A DNA stretch of 64,000 bases from Solea solea (Eukaryota > Chordata > Actinopteri > Pleuronectiformes > Soleidae). The notes under the pieces are model-generated. The model did not search any database, was not told the origin of the DNA, and saw nothing but the letters and a program-made list of their open reading frames with translations. The position numbers and the translations under genes were made by a program. Location: NCBI RefSeq assembly GCF_958295425.1, contig NC_081136.1:18909890-18973889 (forward strand). Reading direction: 5' to 3'. Below, in pieces: positions 1-11,517 of this stretch. Within the stretch, counting starts at the first letter, position 1; every line of letters begins with the position of its first letter.

Positions 1-905
1 GAGAAGGGTAAGGTCGGAACGTAAATCAGACGTTAACAGGCCGCAGGCAAACATAACGACTGGGCCCCAAACTCTGATTGTGGGGGTCCATGTGCAGTGA
101 AAACACAAAGGTTCTCAGTTTTCCAAAGGATATGGTTCCTGACATGGCAGCAAGAATCCCTGGTATATATGTGATGTCAATTTCTTTTGGGACCGCAGAC
201 ATCTTTTTAAGCAAGATGGACTCTTCCTAAACAGGTCAGGAGTCAAACTTGTCCAGCATATTTTTCTGCCTGCGTCACCAATCTGCTCCCTCCACCAAGG
301 ACGAGATGAGCCAAAACAGACAGAAGATAAACGTCATCATGAAGGATACCGAGCACAGCTGAGGTGAGCTCCAATCATAAGAGACGTCAGGGAACAGAAT
401 AGAGAGAGGATTCTCTACCGTCAACACCAAAAAGTGCCTGTGAGGATCCACTTTCTACACCCACCCAAACCCCACCCAGTTCACCATCCACTGTGAGCAT
501 GATGTCGCCCTTGTCCCCCCTCTTGGAATTCACTGACCAAATTAACAAGCTGGTCAAAGCTGGGATACAACTTACCCCCCACTCTACTGCAATTTTCTCT
601 CCCCTCATGCCCTTGCAACACCCTTGGCCTTCGGTAAAGTTAAGACGTGCACCACCCCCACCCCTCCCACACGGGCATCAGACTTGCCCTCCCCAAGCTG
701 ATAAGAGCTCAGCACACTTTTTTCTTTCTCTGACTGCTGATGTGTTCTGGGTCCAGGTTCTTAAAGATGTCACTCTGGACTATTCCCAGCGAAAGTCGGG
801 GCCCAGTGTACTGGAAGCTTCTTTAGTTCATGTCATGATTGGTAATAGAAAAATAATGTTTAAATTGCCAAGAAACAGGGTAATGTTAAATTTAACATTT
901 ATTCC
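1..905. other. No recognised gene; possible leader of the LINE that follows
   Basis: No protein family is recognisable on either strand. A 156-codon open frame at 493-963 (+) is proline-rich at its start and overlaps the beginning of the LINE endonuclease at 906. It may be part of the 5' leader of that LINE, but the sequence does not prove it. No promoter or RNA gene was seen. Confidence 0.3.
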
Positions 906-1249
906 ATGTCAGCTGCAGTCAGTCCACACTTGTATAGATATGCTTCTAGCACATCAAATCTAGCAGTATTAAATGTCAGGTTGTTAGCAGGCATATCATT
1001 TTTAATTAATGATTACATTGTACAGCACCACCAAGATTTTATATTCATAACTGAAACTTGGTTAGGCCAAGAAAATAGTGCAGCAGTTCTTATCATTACA
1101 TTACATTACATTACATTACATGTCATTTAGCAGACGCTTTTATCCAAAGCGACTTACAATAAGTGCATTTAAACATTTGGGTACAAATAAGAGCTAGAAG
1201 TAAGTAAGAGCTTCAAGTAAATCAAACTATGAAGTGCTAGTCATAAGTG

Positions 1250-1284
<35 letters not shown>

Positions 1285-1858
1285 TAGATATATTTTTTAT
1301 TTTTTTTGTCGTCGTCGTTATCGTCTTAGTCGAGGTAGAGTCGGAAGAAATGTGTTTTTATCGAATCAACGCCTCCTAACTTCAGTTTTATTAGTGAAGC
1401 TAGAGTGGATAAGAAGGGAGGTGGAGTCACCATTTTGAAATTTTCCAATGCAAGAAAATGTTTTATGGAGATTTCAACTCCTTTGAATATGTTGCTGTTC
1501 AGTCGAGGGCCTCTTGTTGTGCAATGTTTTTAACCATTTATATGCCCCCAAAATATAATGCACTGTTTTTTGATTTTTGATGATTTTCCAAACTACTGTC
1601 TATTGAGTGGATTGAGTTTGACTGTGTGGTTCTAGTGGGTGATTTTAACATTCATGTTGATAATGTGAATGATGGATGTGCAAAAGAACTCTTAAATATT
1701 TTGGATATCTTTGGACTTTCACAGCATGTAACAGATCACTTAACAAGGGCCATACATTGGATCTAATTATTTCCAAAGGTCTAAACATTTCTGATGTTGT
1801 GGTGACTGATGTTGCTCTTTATGATCATTACTGTGTTCATTGTAAAATGACCTTGTGA
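906..1858 (+). pseudogene. LINE apurinic-type endonuclease remnant
   Basis: The first part (906-1084) reads LAVLNVR then FIFITETWLGQENSAAVLI, the start of an APE-type endonuclease. After an inserted repeat, coding resumes near 1420 with KGGGVTIL. It continues through VVLVGDFNIHVDN, the block carrying catalytic and metal-binding residues, to HTLDLIISKGLNISDVVVTD and a DHY block near 1828 that corresponds to the SDH motif. The enzyme would nick target DNA to prime reverse transcription. Frameshifts are present in the second half. Confidence 0.75.
1085..1425. repeat. Inserted ATTAC-repeat / fish dispersed repeat block plus TA microsatellite
   Basis: A run of TTACA units (about 1097-1121) leads directly into the fish-wide motif TAGCAGACGCTTTTATCCAA (about 1128-1147), which can fold into an imperfect hairpin (GACGCTTT against AAAGCGAC). 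A (TA)n microsatellite lies at 1251-1280. The block separates two parts of one LINE endonuclease, so it arrived after the LINE. The same TTACA-plus-motif arrangement recurs at 48715-48775. I cannot name the family with certainty. Confidence 0.7.
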
Positions 1859-2051
1859 ATAGTTTCATGGATGATATTGCTCCAATTAAGACCAAAGATA
1901 TATTTGGAAGAAAATAGTCACCATGGAGGAATGTCACTCAGTAAAAGCTCAAGAAAGAGAGTATACGCAGGCTAAACGCAGAAGGCGAAAAACCAAACTC
2001 GAGGTACATTATGCCATTTATAAAGATAGTCTTCCCATCTATAACCAATAA

Positions 2052-3290
2052 TTGAAAAGGGAATCAAACCTTGTGTTTTTGTTGAAGATCATTGAGAGAG
2101 TGATTTATCAACAAATTCACTCTTTTATGACCCAAAACAATCTCTTCAGTGCTTTAGGTTTTCGACCAGACCACAGCACTGAAACTGCACTTATTAAAGG
2201 CCACATAGACCGGAAGCTCCAATTAACGCTGCGTTTGTGTGTGTGTATCTGTGTCATTACCTCGTTTATGAAACACTAAAGTTTCAGAACAACAGTTCAG
2301 CCACTGCTGAGAAAATAGTGTTGTATTGTTTTCCTGGGCTCTGCGAAGCGGATCGGCACTTCCGTAGTTTGATGTCGTCATCAGAAATCCTCACCACTCC
2401 TCTCACCACCGTAACGCCTACTGGTGCAGGCACTAGTCCGGACACATCCTGTTGCGTACATTCAACCGCAGAAGAAGAAGAAGAACTACTCTTGTTGTAG
2501 CTGCTGAGATGCAGAGCATCCACCGTGCCAGAGGGGGAGCTGTGTATCTGAGAGCTGGCCTATCTATTACATCACTTCCAGGTACCTGGCCAATCACAGG
2601 ACAGTAGGAAAGCTCTCGTTGGCTGGCCAATCACAACACAGTCCACGTTCTGGGGGTGTGGTTTTGGTCTGAAACAGCGCGGCTGACGAGAGCGTCAGTG
2701 AGGAGATATTTTGATCGGCTCGTTTGCAGCGATTAGGAGGATTTTAACCATGAAAACAAGTTAATATATGTAAGTAGACCTCCATAACTAACATATATGT
2801 GTGATACAAGCATTCTATGTCTTTAAGGTGTTAAATGACATACGTCTTAATACTGATGCATCAAAAACTTCAGTGTTGGTACTACTGGATCTCAGTGTAT
2901 CTCTACTGTATTTGACACAGTTGATCACAACTTGTTGCCTGAAAGACTGGAGAAGTAGGTCGGAATTTCTGGTACGGTGCTAAATTGGCTCAAATCTTAC
3001 TTAGAAGATCATGACTTCTTTGTCTCACTGGGTAATTGTGAATCTGAGTGGACAAAGATGACATGTGGGGTCCCTCAAGGCTCCATTCTTGGGCCACTTT
3101 TGTTCAATATCTATATGCTCCCACTGGCCCAGATCATGGAGCATCATAACTGATCATATAATATCTCCTACCACTCGTATGCTGACACAACTCTATATTG
3201 CAGTGTCACCACATGACTACAGTCCATTACAGTCACTGAGTGAGTATATCCAACAAGTCAATCAGTGGATAGGCCAGCATTTTCTCCAGC
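2052..3290 (+). pseudogene. LINE reverse transcriptase remnant
   Basis: Before the insertion (2052-2199) the frame reads KIIERVIYQQIHSFMTQNN and GFRPDHSTETALIK, the RT block 1-2 region. After it (2827 on) it continues with VLNDIRLNTDASKTSVLVLL, FDTVDHNLL-like sequence, GVPQGSILGPLLFNIY near 3067-3110, and a YADDTQLYCSV catalytic block near 3175-3205, in shifting frames. Domain order and residues are those of an L2/CR1-group RT. The gene is inactive. Confidence 0.75.
2194..2826. mobile_element. Putative TTAA-flanked nonautonomous element inside the LINE RT
   Basis: The RT reading would continue from ALIK to VLNDI if this block were removed. The sequence TTAA occurs at both joins (2194-2197 and 2823-2826), as expected for a TTAA-target element such as piggyBac or Kolobok. 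The ends share only a weak inverted match around ACATAGA. The interior has a (GAA)n run near 2470 and two CCAATCAC boxes (2590 and 2627). No transposase is encoded. Family assignment is inference. Confidence 0.45.
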
Positions 3291-3445
3291 TCATTGCTGG
3301 CTCATTGCTAAAACTTGACCAGTTCGGGGTTCTAAATGGCACAGTCTATAGACCAGGGGTGAGAATGGGCACAGTTCATTTTCCAAAGGGTTAACAGTTC
3401 AAAAGCTTAACAGGAAGAGGGTTGTGTCTGGGCAACCTTACCAAG

Positions 3446-3545
3446 GAAGGAGGGTGCCCACTTGATAACCCGAAGGATACCATCACTTGCTTTACCATCC
3501 CACACAGTCCTGGCAACATGTCTCAATTGTGCAACAAGGGACACC
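3446..3545 (+). repeat. Tail repeat shared with 9316-9402
   Basis: About 100 bases, centred on CCCGAAGGATACCATCAC and ending in GTGCAACAAGGGACA, match 9316-9402 with small indels. The second copy lies immediately downstream of an R2/R4-group LINE C-terminus, so this is probably the 3' tail of a second, truncated copy. Confidence 0.7.
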
Positions 3546-3597
3546 TAGTCCTATTTATCAAATTTGATCATCTGCGAAAGAGCTAAGGAAAGACCGA

Positions 3598-4060
3598 TTG
3601 ACGACATGGAAAGACAACTGGCAGGAGGTAATAGATCCCAATGTGGCTGCTTATGGGCTGGCTACCAGTATCGCAGTGGGACCCAACATAGATCTATGGG
3701 TCCCACCCATCCCCTTGCTATGGAAACTTCTCTCTAAGCGAGAGTGGGGGAACAGACAGAACAGAACAGACAACAAGATGGATGAACAGCACACTTGATG
3801 CAGCAGCTGAAGCTGGGCTCCAGAGGTGCATATGCAGCTGGGCTAGGGTTGTCAATGCTCAAGTCCTGAAAATACATCAGGGCAAGAAAGGGTGCCTGAA
3901 GAAGGGTCAACAGGAACCGCGCATTGACAGAAACTTTTTGGGAAGCAAGTCAGTCATCTGAATTTCAGCAGCAGGACGAAACCCACAGTCTGCAGAACAT
4001 CAAGTGCAGGAGCATCATCATTGTCGAGTTTCTTCTGGTCTTCACACCAATGCCTGCCTA
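3598..4060 (+). pseudogene. LINE N-terminal zinc-finger fragment
   Basis: An open frame from 3782 to 3961 contains CICSWARVVNAQVLKIHQG followed by KKGC, a C-x-C...H-x4-C finger. It continues with PRIDRNFL, then SEFQQQDETHSLQ in a shifted frame near 3960-4000. From memory, this finger plus PRIDxxFL arrangement is common at the N-terminus of fish retroelement proteins of the RLE-LINE type. The 67-codon open frame at 3598-3798 is not recognised. The neighbouring tail repeat links this to the element at 8.1-9.4 kb. Confidence 0.45.
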
Positions 4061-4169
4061 CACTCGACCAGGCATAGAGAGCAACAGAGGATGCTGACCA
4101 ACTCCGTACAATTTTGATCCATTTTTTGACATCATTGAATACAGTATGTGCAGATTGATAATCTAGAAA

Positions 4170-7085
4170 CAAAATGAAACAAAATTAGGTTAGTTAGTTA
4201 ATCAAATAAATGCATAATCACATTAAAATCTATGATCATTACTTAAGTTAATTCATACTGTAAATCTAAAGAGTGAAAATAAATTTACACCATTTAATAA
4301 TACTTTTAAATGATCTAAACTAGTCTCTTTAGGATCTATTTTTAAACCGATTTATTTTTAAGAGAAATGACAATAAAAACCTTTGAATCTTTAGTAAATC
4401 TAGTGCATTAAATGATAGTACCTCCCTCGCTTCTATTTACAAACAAAGCAAATTAATTAAATCAGGCTCAAATAAAGTTTATAATAATTATTAATAGTAA
4501 TATCAACCATCACAACTAAAATAAATAATTCTCCACAAACTCATCACATTGCCAATCCAGTCTAAACCATAATTTCAGTAGCTCTTTTTGCCTGACCCTC
4601 TTTTTGGGGTCCCTGTTCGAAAATCGAGTATATCTATATATAAAGAGTATATCTCTGCAATTGCAAGCTCTATGTGAATTATTTTGGTCTCAAAATAAAG
4701 ATACCACTTGTGAGATTCCACCAGAAGTGTAAGTTTCACTGTAGATATCACTGTGCCAGAGTAAATGCAGATGGGACCCACAATAAATAAAGGATTTTTC
4801 CCCTCGCCCAAAGAAATATTGCATTTTAAAATAAATATCACCTTTCAAAATTTGCATTAGGAGCTTAACGACTCATGGAAGTCATGTAACAACATGTGGA
4901 CATTAGCTGTGGACAAAGTCTTATGATGCTGAAGTGAAGCAGAGTGAAATTACAGAGGTTTCAGTGAAGAGATGTCTAGGCGACTCTAGTTTGGCACTAT
5001 CTATGCCATTTAAGATTACTATGGGTAAAAAATGATTAAAGCCTTTTAATTTTACTAACATGTCACTATTGGTCTAATAAAAACTTGTTTTGAATTAAAA
5101 AAAAAAGATTTAAAAATCAATATAGTTGGGGCATTTTTCTCTGGAGCGTCAGAGACAACTCTGAGCCTCAGCCTGTTCAGGGCCATAGCTCCAGCTGTGA
5201 TTGGCCAATCTGGGTGATTGCGGTCTCCGAATGCACGTAGCTCCCTCCGTTCGCACGTCAGAAGGACACAAATGCGTATGAAGTAGTTAGACGGACATTA
5301 GCCCTTCCCCAATCAAAACAAGCTAATGGCTGTCTGGAATGACCAATCAGACCAGGTAGAGGCCCCAAAGCATGCTGGGAAGTCTAGTTCTCTGTTAGAA
5401 ATGGTTTTGTTTCCGGGGAAAACAGCTTGATTTGCTCAGCAACAAAGGTAAGATTTCTGGTTGTATTTCTTGAAAGTGAGTTGTTGTTTTGCTCTTATTT
5501 TGCGGCTGGATTCGTGAGTTTTGGTTGTAGAGTGATATAAATGGTACCGTTGTAATCTGTAAAATCTATACTATTGTAGCTGTCGCTGAGAGTATTGCTT
5601 ATTTCTTTTATTGTTTTGATAATTTTGTATATGGATATTTTTCATTTATGTAGTTAATGTATATTGTACTTATTTTATCTGGATTTGAGTTGTGGTTATG
5701 ATGACCAATACTGGTTGTATAGGTGGGCTGCACTGAATAGTAGGATGCGGTCATGTGATTAACGCAATGAATGGTGGGAAAATGTGCGTTCAGTCTGTCT
5801 TTTGGAGCTATGGTGCTAATGGAGCAAGATATGAGCAGAGTTCGACCATAAAGCCTTAGCAGCTCTGGATTTTCCGGTTAGAAGGTGAACACGGTATGAG
5901 AATATGTTCCTTTTTGTGCATTTTACATTTATTTTATATGTGTGATAAAATTGATGTTGGCAAAACAAATACTTTCAAGAGAAACCATATTTATGTTAAA
6001 ATGTAATTATATTTTATGTTATTTCAGTTTTTCACGGTGTTTGGAGCAGTCTAAAATGAAGACAATAAAAACTCAGTCAAACATAAACAGAAGAAAAGCT
6101 TTGGGAGCAGCTACAACTATCAGGCAGACATGTTTTTCTTCAACATGACAACACTGGTTCTCCAGTGCCGCTTTTAAATGTTTACGCTGTTATGGTGTTT
6201 TCGGCTTGTGTTGGTTAGATAACTTGCCGTTTAGTCTGTGTTTGGTGAACATAAGAATGTGTAGCACGTGTATGGACCAATACAATAATTCAGCTACTGG
6301 ACTAGTTCTAGGTTTGATTGAAGTGGGAGTGACAGCATAAAAATAGACCAGATATGTTATATGCAACAGCATTTACTGAACAGAGGCAAAGAACACACAA
6401 TATATAACAGGTATTTAAAAAGATTATTAACCCGCAGGTATCTAAAGGTACGGTTTTTTTTTTCCAAAAGACTCTCTTTTATATTTTAAATGAGATTTTG
6501 TTCTATTTTAAATCAGACCAGTTATTCAATCTGGCCCAATATGGCGGCGTAACGTTGCTGCTATGTTCCTTACGTAGGCCAAACATGGCACCAAAGCAGC
6601 GACATTACTCTCACTCGGTCTCCTACATGTAACAAAACTCAGCATTTATCTACTTAACACACTGTACATTCATGTATAATCTCCTTAATAAACCGAAAAT
6701 ATTAACAGCTAAACAGTTTGTAGTGTTTGTGACCCTCTACACAGTTATATTAGCTCTTCGTTAGCATTCATTAACTCAAGTGCAAACACACATCGTAAAC
6801 AATTAAAACTCACCAAAAACCGTTGTGGTTCAGTAAAATAAGGTCCTCTTGAATCACTGACTAGTTAAGTATTGTTTTGCAGGTTTCAAACCAACTCATT
6901 TAAGTATATTAACTAATTAATTCCTCTGCTTCTCTACTACTTTTCCTCTTTCTGTCGGCTCCGTAGTCTGAGTTTGGCTACAGCAACAAAGGGGAAGCAT
7001 CACTACTATTTTTTTTTAGGCAGACTTTTAATTGCTATCAATAAAGGGATATTAAAACACTTTTTATGTGACTCTCAAACAATGA
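4170..7085. other. Non-coding AT-rich interval; possible promoter-like patches
   Basis: No recognisable coding sequence lies here. Two GC-richer patches stand out. One at 5130-5460 has a palindromic ATTGGCCAAT box (5207), a further CCAATCA (5345) and an AAAGGTAAG splice-donor-like sequence (5445). The other, at 6530-6620, contains CAATATGGCGGCG. Either could be a host promoter or part of an unrecognised repeat. Nothing in the sequence decides between them. Confidence 0.3.
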
Positions 7086-7089
7086 AATA

Positions 7090-7412
7090 CAGTTACAGTT
7101 ATCGTGGGGGTTACGTTCTAAAAATAACCAGTAGTCAGCTTTATTTTTTACAAAAAAAAATAAACGTTTTCCTAGCTATTAGAAATAACAAATTTAATTT
7201 TAATGATCAACCTACGAGGACACATAAGAAATTATTATAGTGACGCGTATTTCACAGTTCCTCTGACAATGACGCGGCCTCTTCGTCCTCGCGCCGCTTG
7301 GTGCGTCTTTTTCAGGATGCAGAACACAATGCGCTTGAGTACACTGTAAAAAAAGCATGCAAAATGGCGAGGCCGCGAAAGGTGAACCGCGTTATAGTGA
7401 GGGACCACTGTA
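7090..7412. mobile_element. Tc1/mariner (pogo/Tigger-like) MITE
   Basis: The right end reads TATAGTGAGGGACCACTG and is followed by TA (7411-7412), the mariner target dinucleotide. The left end, near 7090-7125, has TATCGTGGGGGTTACGTTCT, the subterminal sequence typical of fish Tigger/pogo-like MITEs, but its outermost TIR appears lost. No transposase is encoded. Open frames at 6974-7240 (+) and 7235-7417 (-) are incidental. Confidence 0.6.
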
Positions 7413-8074
7413 CACACAGTCTAACTATTTAAACATATTTATTAATTATAACAGTCTATTTATGTATTTTAAACAATTTTAATGGACTATTTATGCATTT
7501 TAAACAGACTATTTATTTGGATCAGTTTTTTATGTGGGTTACAAATGGTTTTTATGAACTTTTAGCCGAGTTTCTGAGCTTTCTGTGGTTATGCAGCATG
7601 TCAATATTGATCAAAGGCAAACGTGTTTTTGATAAGTGTGTGTCGCAGTGAGTTTTTTTTGCCACCGGGGGCTGCCGGTAGGATCAGGTTAATGATCCTT
7701 TCAATTCACAGACATAATTCAGATAAAAGGCCAAATTAAATAAACTATCATCACCAGACTGACAGGATGCCACCAAATTTAACAGCACAGACCTGCATCA
7801 CAAATGTTATTAAACTAAATATAATGTACATACCAATGGCATCTTAGTTGCCACTCCAGCATTGATACACAGATCTCTCCAGCTTGACTCTGGCAGACAA
7901 AAGAGCTTCACCTGCCCAAGATATCCTCCTAATCAAAACTTCCTCAGGTGCTCTGACTCTCCTCATTAGCCTGTCTCTCTCTACTTGCATGCCACACTGA
8001 GTTGCCACACCTACCCCCTGATACTGCCCTTCTGTGCTAGTCAAAATTTACCAGAAAAATAAAGTCTGTCAACT

Positions 8075-9290
8075 AATGACTTCACAATCATCATCAAGGA
8101 GAAACTCTCCTACCAAACCTTCCACTTTAGGATTCCAACAGTCTCTTAGAAGCCTGTCAAGAGCCTAGGCTGATGCTACAATGCCTCACTCAAGGACACA
8201 GAGCAACAGCTCAGGAAGGATGTACTCCATGGCCTGGAAAGAATTCACACAACTTTGCTCCCTGGGAAGTTGAAGCTCTGATGCCTTCAGTGTGGTACTC
8301 CTCCCACGGCTCATGTGGCCACTTACCATGTATGAAGTTCCGATCTCAAAGGTGGAAAAGCTGGTTGTGCAAGAAGTGTGACAGCAAGAAGAGGCCACAA
8401 GGTGTGCCAAAGCTGTTGCATAGGCAAGGCAAGGATAGTGGATGACATAGGAGGGGGTGGAGAAGAGGAAGATCTCCTGGAAGGATCTGTGGGAAATGGA
8501 GACATTAAGCTTTGCCATCAGGGCCACATATGATGTTCTGCCCACTCCCAAGAATCTGAGCCAGTGGTATGGCAAAAACCCAACATGCTCCCTCTGTCCA
8601 ACTCGAGGGTCAGCAACAGTCAAGCACATCCTGGTGGGCTGCAAGACTAGCCTCGCAAAAGGCTGTTCCACCTAACAGTATCACCAGGTCCCACAATGTC
8701 TTGCAGTGGTGCTGGAAAATCAGCTGATGGCGGTCAACAATCTCCCACCCTCCAGTGTCCAGTGGCTGACAACTGTGTTTGTTCGAGAAGGCTATGACGC
8801 CAGACACAGGGCATCTAACCAGAGCCAGGTCTGGAAGTTGGACGGGAGGCTATGCCTTGCAGAGCATGTGACTGGAAGTCTGCCACCAACTTCCAGAGCA
8901 CGTGACTGGAAGTTGGTGGCAGACTTGGACGGGAGGCACTGCTTTCCAGCGGAGATTGCAGCAACTAGTATCAGACCAGACCTTTTGCTGTTGTTAACAT
9001 CACTTTGCCTCATTTACATCATATAGCTCACTGTGCCCTGTAAGGCTGCAGTAGTGGAGGCTTAGGACAGGAAGAAACTGAAGTATGCCGAGCTGGTAGC
9101 AGATGCACAGCAAGGGTCCAACTAGTGGAGGTGGGCTGTTTGAAAACTCCGGTAGATGGAAGTACGAAGCAAGGCCCACTGTCTAAGAAATCTCCAGGGC
9201 TACGCAGAAGGCAAGTTGGTGGCTGTGGATAAAGAGGAAGGACTCCATCTGGGCCTTCAAGTGAGTTGATGTTGTCTAGGGAGTGAGCCA
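8075..9290 (+). pseudogene. R2/R4-group LINE C-terminus with RLE-type endonuclease, degraded
   Basis: Coding pieces in order are the post-RT region (NASLKDTEQQLRKDVLHGLE and LPGKLKLWCLQ, 8180-8290), then KRKISWKDLWEME (about 8462) and TYDVLPTPKNLSQW. A zinc knuckle follows, CSLC then HILVGC with spacing C-x2-C-x9-H-x4-C (about 8590-8643). After that come WLTTVFVREG (about 8763) and SIRPDLLL (about 8970), the latter resembling the R-x-PD block of restriction-like endonucleases. Coding continues to a WWLWIKRKDSIWA stretch near 9213-9255. This layout is that of R2/R4/Dong-type LINEs, where the enzyme cuts target DNA. Several stops, frameshifts and a deletion near 8350 make it inactive. Confidence 0.7.
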
Positions 9291-9315
9291 GGACTCACAG
9301 CTGAACCCTTTGTAG

Positions 9316-9402
9316 AAAGGAGGGCTCCCAATTGATTACCCGAAGGATACCATCACCAAAATCCTCAGTCTTGGCAGCATCTCTCAAGTGTGCAACAAGG
9401 GA
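9316..9402 (+). repeat. 3' tail of the R2/R4-group LINE
   Basis: This tail lies directly downstream of the C-terminal coding remnant and is shared with 3446-3545. The core is CCCGAAGGATACCATCAC. Its repeated presence next to LINE coding pieces supports a 3' untranslated region. Confidence 0.6.
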
Positions 9403-9404
9403 CA

Positions 9405-10225
9405 TAACATGTTTGTACTCACCACTGTTGGTGGTGGTATGTGTCACATGTTGCATGCAATAAAAACTATTTAAAAAATATCACTTATTGGAAAGAAGAT
9501 GAGTTATGACTGACAACTGAGACTAATTCAAGATTGGTGGACACTTAGAGCCACACTCGATGTGTGTATACTGTATTAAAGCACCTAAGCAAAAGCTATT
9601 CTGCTGCATCTCACACACATCTTTTTGTGTGTGTGTATGTGTGTGCGTTTGCTGCAGAGCTGCTATTGTGCCAACATTTTTACATTGGGTTTGCCTTTAA
9701 AAATGCCAATAAATAAGTTGGCCTGCACTCAAATAAATGTCAGCTCTACTACAGTATGATGCTGGGCACTTTGCAGTGCTGCAAATCATTTCTAAGTAAA
9801 GCCTTGGAAATATATTGGATTGGATTCACTCAACACAAATGCTGCACTGGTTTTCTGTCTAATATTGAGAAAGAAAAATACAGCACAGCTCTCCAAAGTT
9901 TAACAATATTTTAATTGTTATTTATAATCCACCAAAGCCATTATATGGTAACTTTTGTTGCGTAGGTTGGTCTTATCTGCCGTCTGACCAGCTAGCTGGT
10001 AAGCTCTTTGCAGTTCACGTTTCAAGCCATTGTGAAGGTAGCCGAGGGTACGCTATAGAGTGGGAGTGGGTTTGGCCAGGAAAAATCAGTTAATAAGTAG
10101 AGTGAAAATATGGACAAAAAGATTTATTCAGGCTTGAGGGAGAAAAGCATTAAGTGTCCATGGGCAAAATTCAAATAAATCAATAAAAGTAAAAAGGAAC
10201 AAAAATAAATCAAAATTCTGCATAA
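9405..10225. other. No gene seen
   Basis: AT-rich sequence with a (TG)n patch near 9626-9655. No coding, RNA or mobile-element signature could be supported. Confidence 0.5.
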
Positions 10226-10227
10226 AG

Positions 10228-10800
10228 TCAAAGGTTGGCAAAAATGATAGCAAAATTCCAAATCAGCTCATCAACCAATACCCAGAGAGTCACAGTGCTA
10301 ACACGCAACATAGTCAAGACTTCTGACATAGGCTTAGAATGGCAGCAGACCTGCACGTTAAAATCACCAACACATAAAATCTTGTCATAGTTAATCACAA
10401 CACCAGCCAAAAATTCAGAGAAGTCTAGCATGAAGTCTCTATATTTAGGTGGCCGGTAAAAAAATGCACATAGTACTGGGTCCGGCCGACCCAGTTCAAA
10501 CAGGCTCAGTTCAAAGGAGGAAAACGACATAAGCGGTAAAGGCTTGCAAAAAAGGCAGTTTTTAAGAACAGTCACTATTCCTCCTCCACAACCAGATCTC
10601 CTCGTGAATTAATAAAAGTACAATCAGGAGGCAGACGCTCTGTGAAGGCGGCTGACTCACCCACATTTACCCAGGTCTCAGTCAAAAAAAGTACATCCCA
10701 AGCGTGTGAGGTTTTAGAAATTGTTTGATCATTGGAGGTAGTTCTAGATCCAATTTACTAGTTTCAAACCTCGCCTGGATTACAGATTTAATTTGTAGGT
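10228..10800 (-). pseudogene. LINE endonuclease fragment
   Basis: A 115-codon frame (10575 to 10228) reads FYRPPKYRDFMLDFSEFLAG then KILCVGDFNVQV, matching the middle of an APE-type LINE endonuclease. Upstream on the same strand (10800-10580) another frame reads WVNVGESAAFTERLPPDC, the region after the first catalytic block. The GDFN motif is intact but the protein is truncated at both ends and interrupted. It is probably L2/CR1-group. Confidence 0.65.
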
Positions 10801-10807
10801 ATTCAAA

Positions 10808-11515
10808 AAACGTGTGACAAGACGGATCAGAGAGGACTCAGACGCAGAGGCCTTTTAATTGTCTTTATTGGCACTCGTAAACAATTCTCAAGGCAGGTCC
10901 TCTTTACTGAGGAAAAACAAAAGCGTGGCTATGAAAACCTATAACAAATGGCGAGCGCAACGCTCTACAAGAGAAACATTTCGGAACTATAAACGCGGAA
11001 CAAAAAATCACTCCGAAGAGGAAACAAACTCAGACGAAGGTTATCAGGTAAAACTTAAACAGAAAACTCTCCAAACGGAGGAAAACACGGCTCTAAACTC
11101 TTCAAAACGAAAGCTAACTCAAAAGCACAATCCTAATGATTGGCGATCCTTAACTAAGAATGATATCAAAAACAAAACGCAATCTAAATGATTGGATCTA
11201 ATTAATAAAAGGTAAGTCACAATGCTAGTGATTGGAGTTCCTAAAAGGTTGTGAAAATTAACAAACAAAAAATCTCTCCCAAGGAGGAAAACAAAAGGGG
11301 CTATAAATCTTAACTAAGGTATCAGCTACAACAGGCTATGATAAGAAAACCTACAAACTAAAGCGTCGCTCACAAAGAGGATCAAAAACTTGAGGATTCT
11401 GTGGCTGTGACGAGGAGCTCGGGTGATCAGGCATGGGTGAAAACACACTGGCACTGAAACAGGGGAACAGGGAGTTTTTAAAGTCCACATGGCTTAATTG
11501 TCAGCAGGTGTGTGT
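10808..11515 (-). repeat. LTR-like or untranslated retroelement block with internal sub-repeats
   Basis: This block sits between two minus-strand LINE pieces. Three related copies of a 17-mer ending in TGATTGG occur at 11127, 11179 and 11219, and TCTCC...GGAGGAAAAC segments recur near 10995, 11065 and 11270. Read on the minus strand it starts with ACACACCTGCTGACAATTAA. I recall such sequences from fish LTR elements, but no primer-binding site or TSD was identified. The lysine-rich 110-codon plus-strand frame at 10859-11191 is not credible as a gene. Confidence 0.4.
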
Positions 11516-11517
11516 AA

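Larger units (their letters stand above)
906..3310 (+). mobile_element. Degraded L2/CR1-group LINE, twice interrupted
   Basis: The plus strand carries pieces of an APE-type LINE in the correct order: endonuclease start (906-1084), endonuclease end with GDFNIHVD (about 1634-1660), and reverse transcriptase (2052-2199 and 2827-3290). Two blocks break the order, at about 1085-1425 and 2198-2822. Stops and frameshifts occur throughout, so the copy is old and inactive. The motif set (TETWL, GDFNIH, GVPQGS, YADDTQLY) is shared by Jockey-superfamily LINEs of the L2/Rex1/CR1 group; exact clade needs phylogeny. Confidence 0.75.

Noticed and set aside
493..963. 156-codon plus-strand open frame
   Set aside because: No family resemblance, biased composition, and its end overlaps the LINE endonuclease in another frame.
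7342..7355. CACTGTAAAAAAAG as a CACTA-type terminus
   Set aside because: It lies inside the mariner-like MITE and no related subterminal words follow.
10859..11191. 110-codon lysine- and threonine-rich frame
   Set aside because: It lies across the non-coding, internally repeated LTR-like block; the composition follows the repeats.
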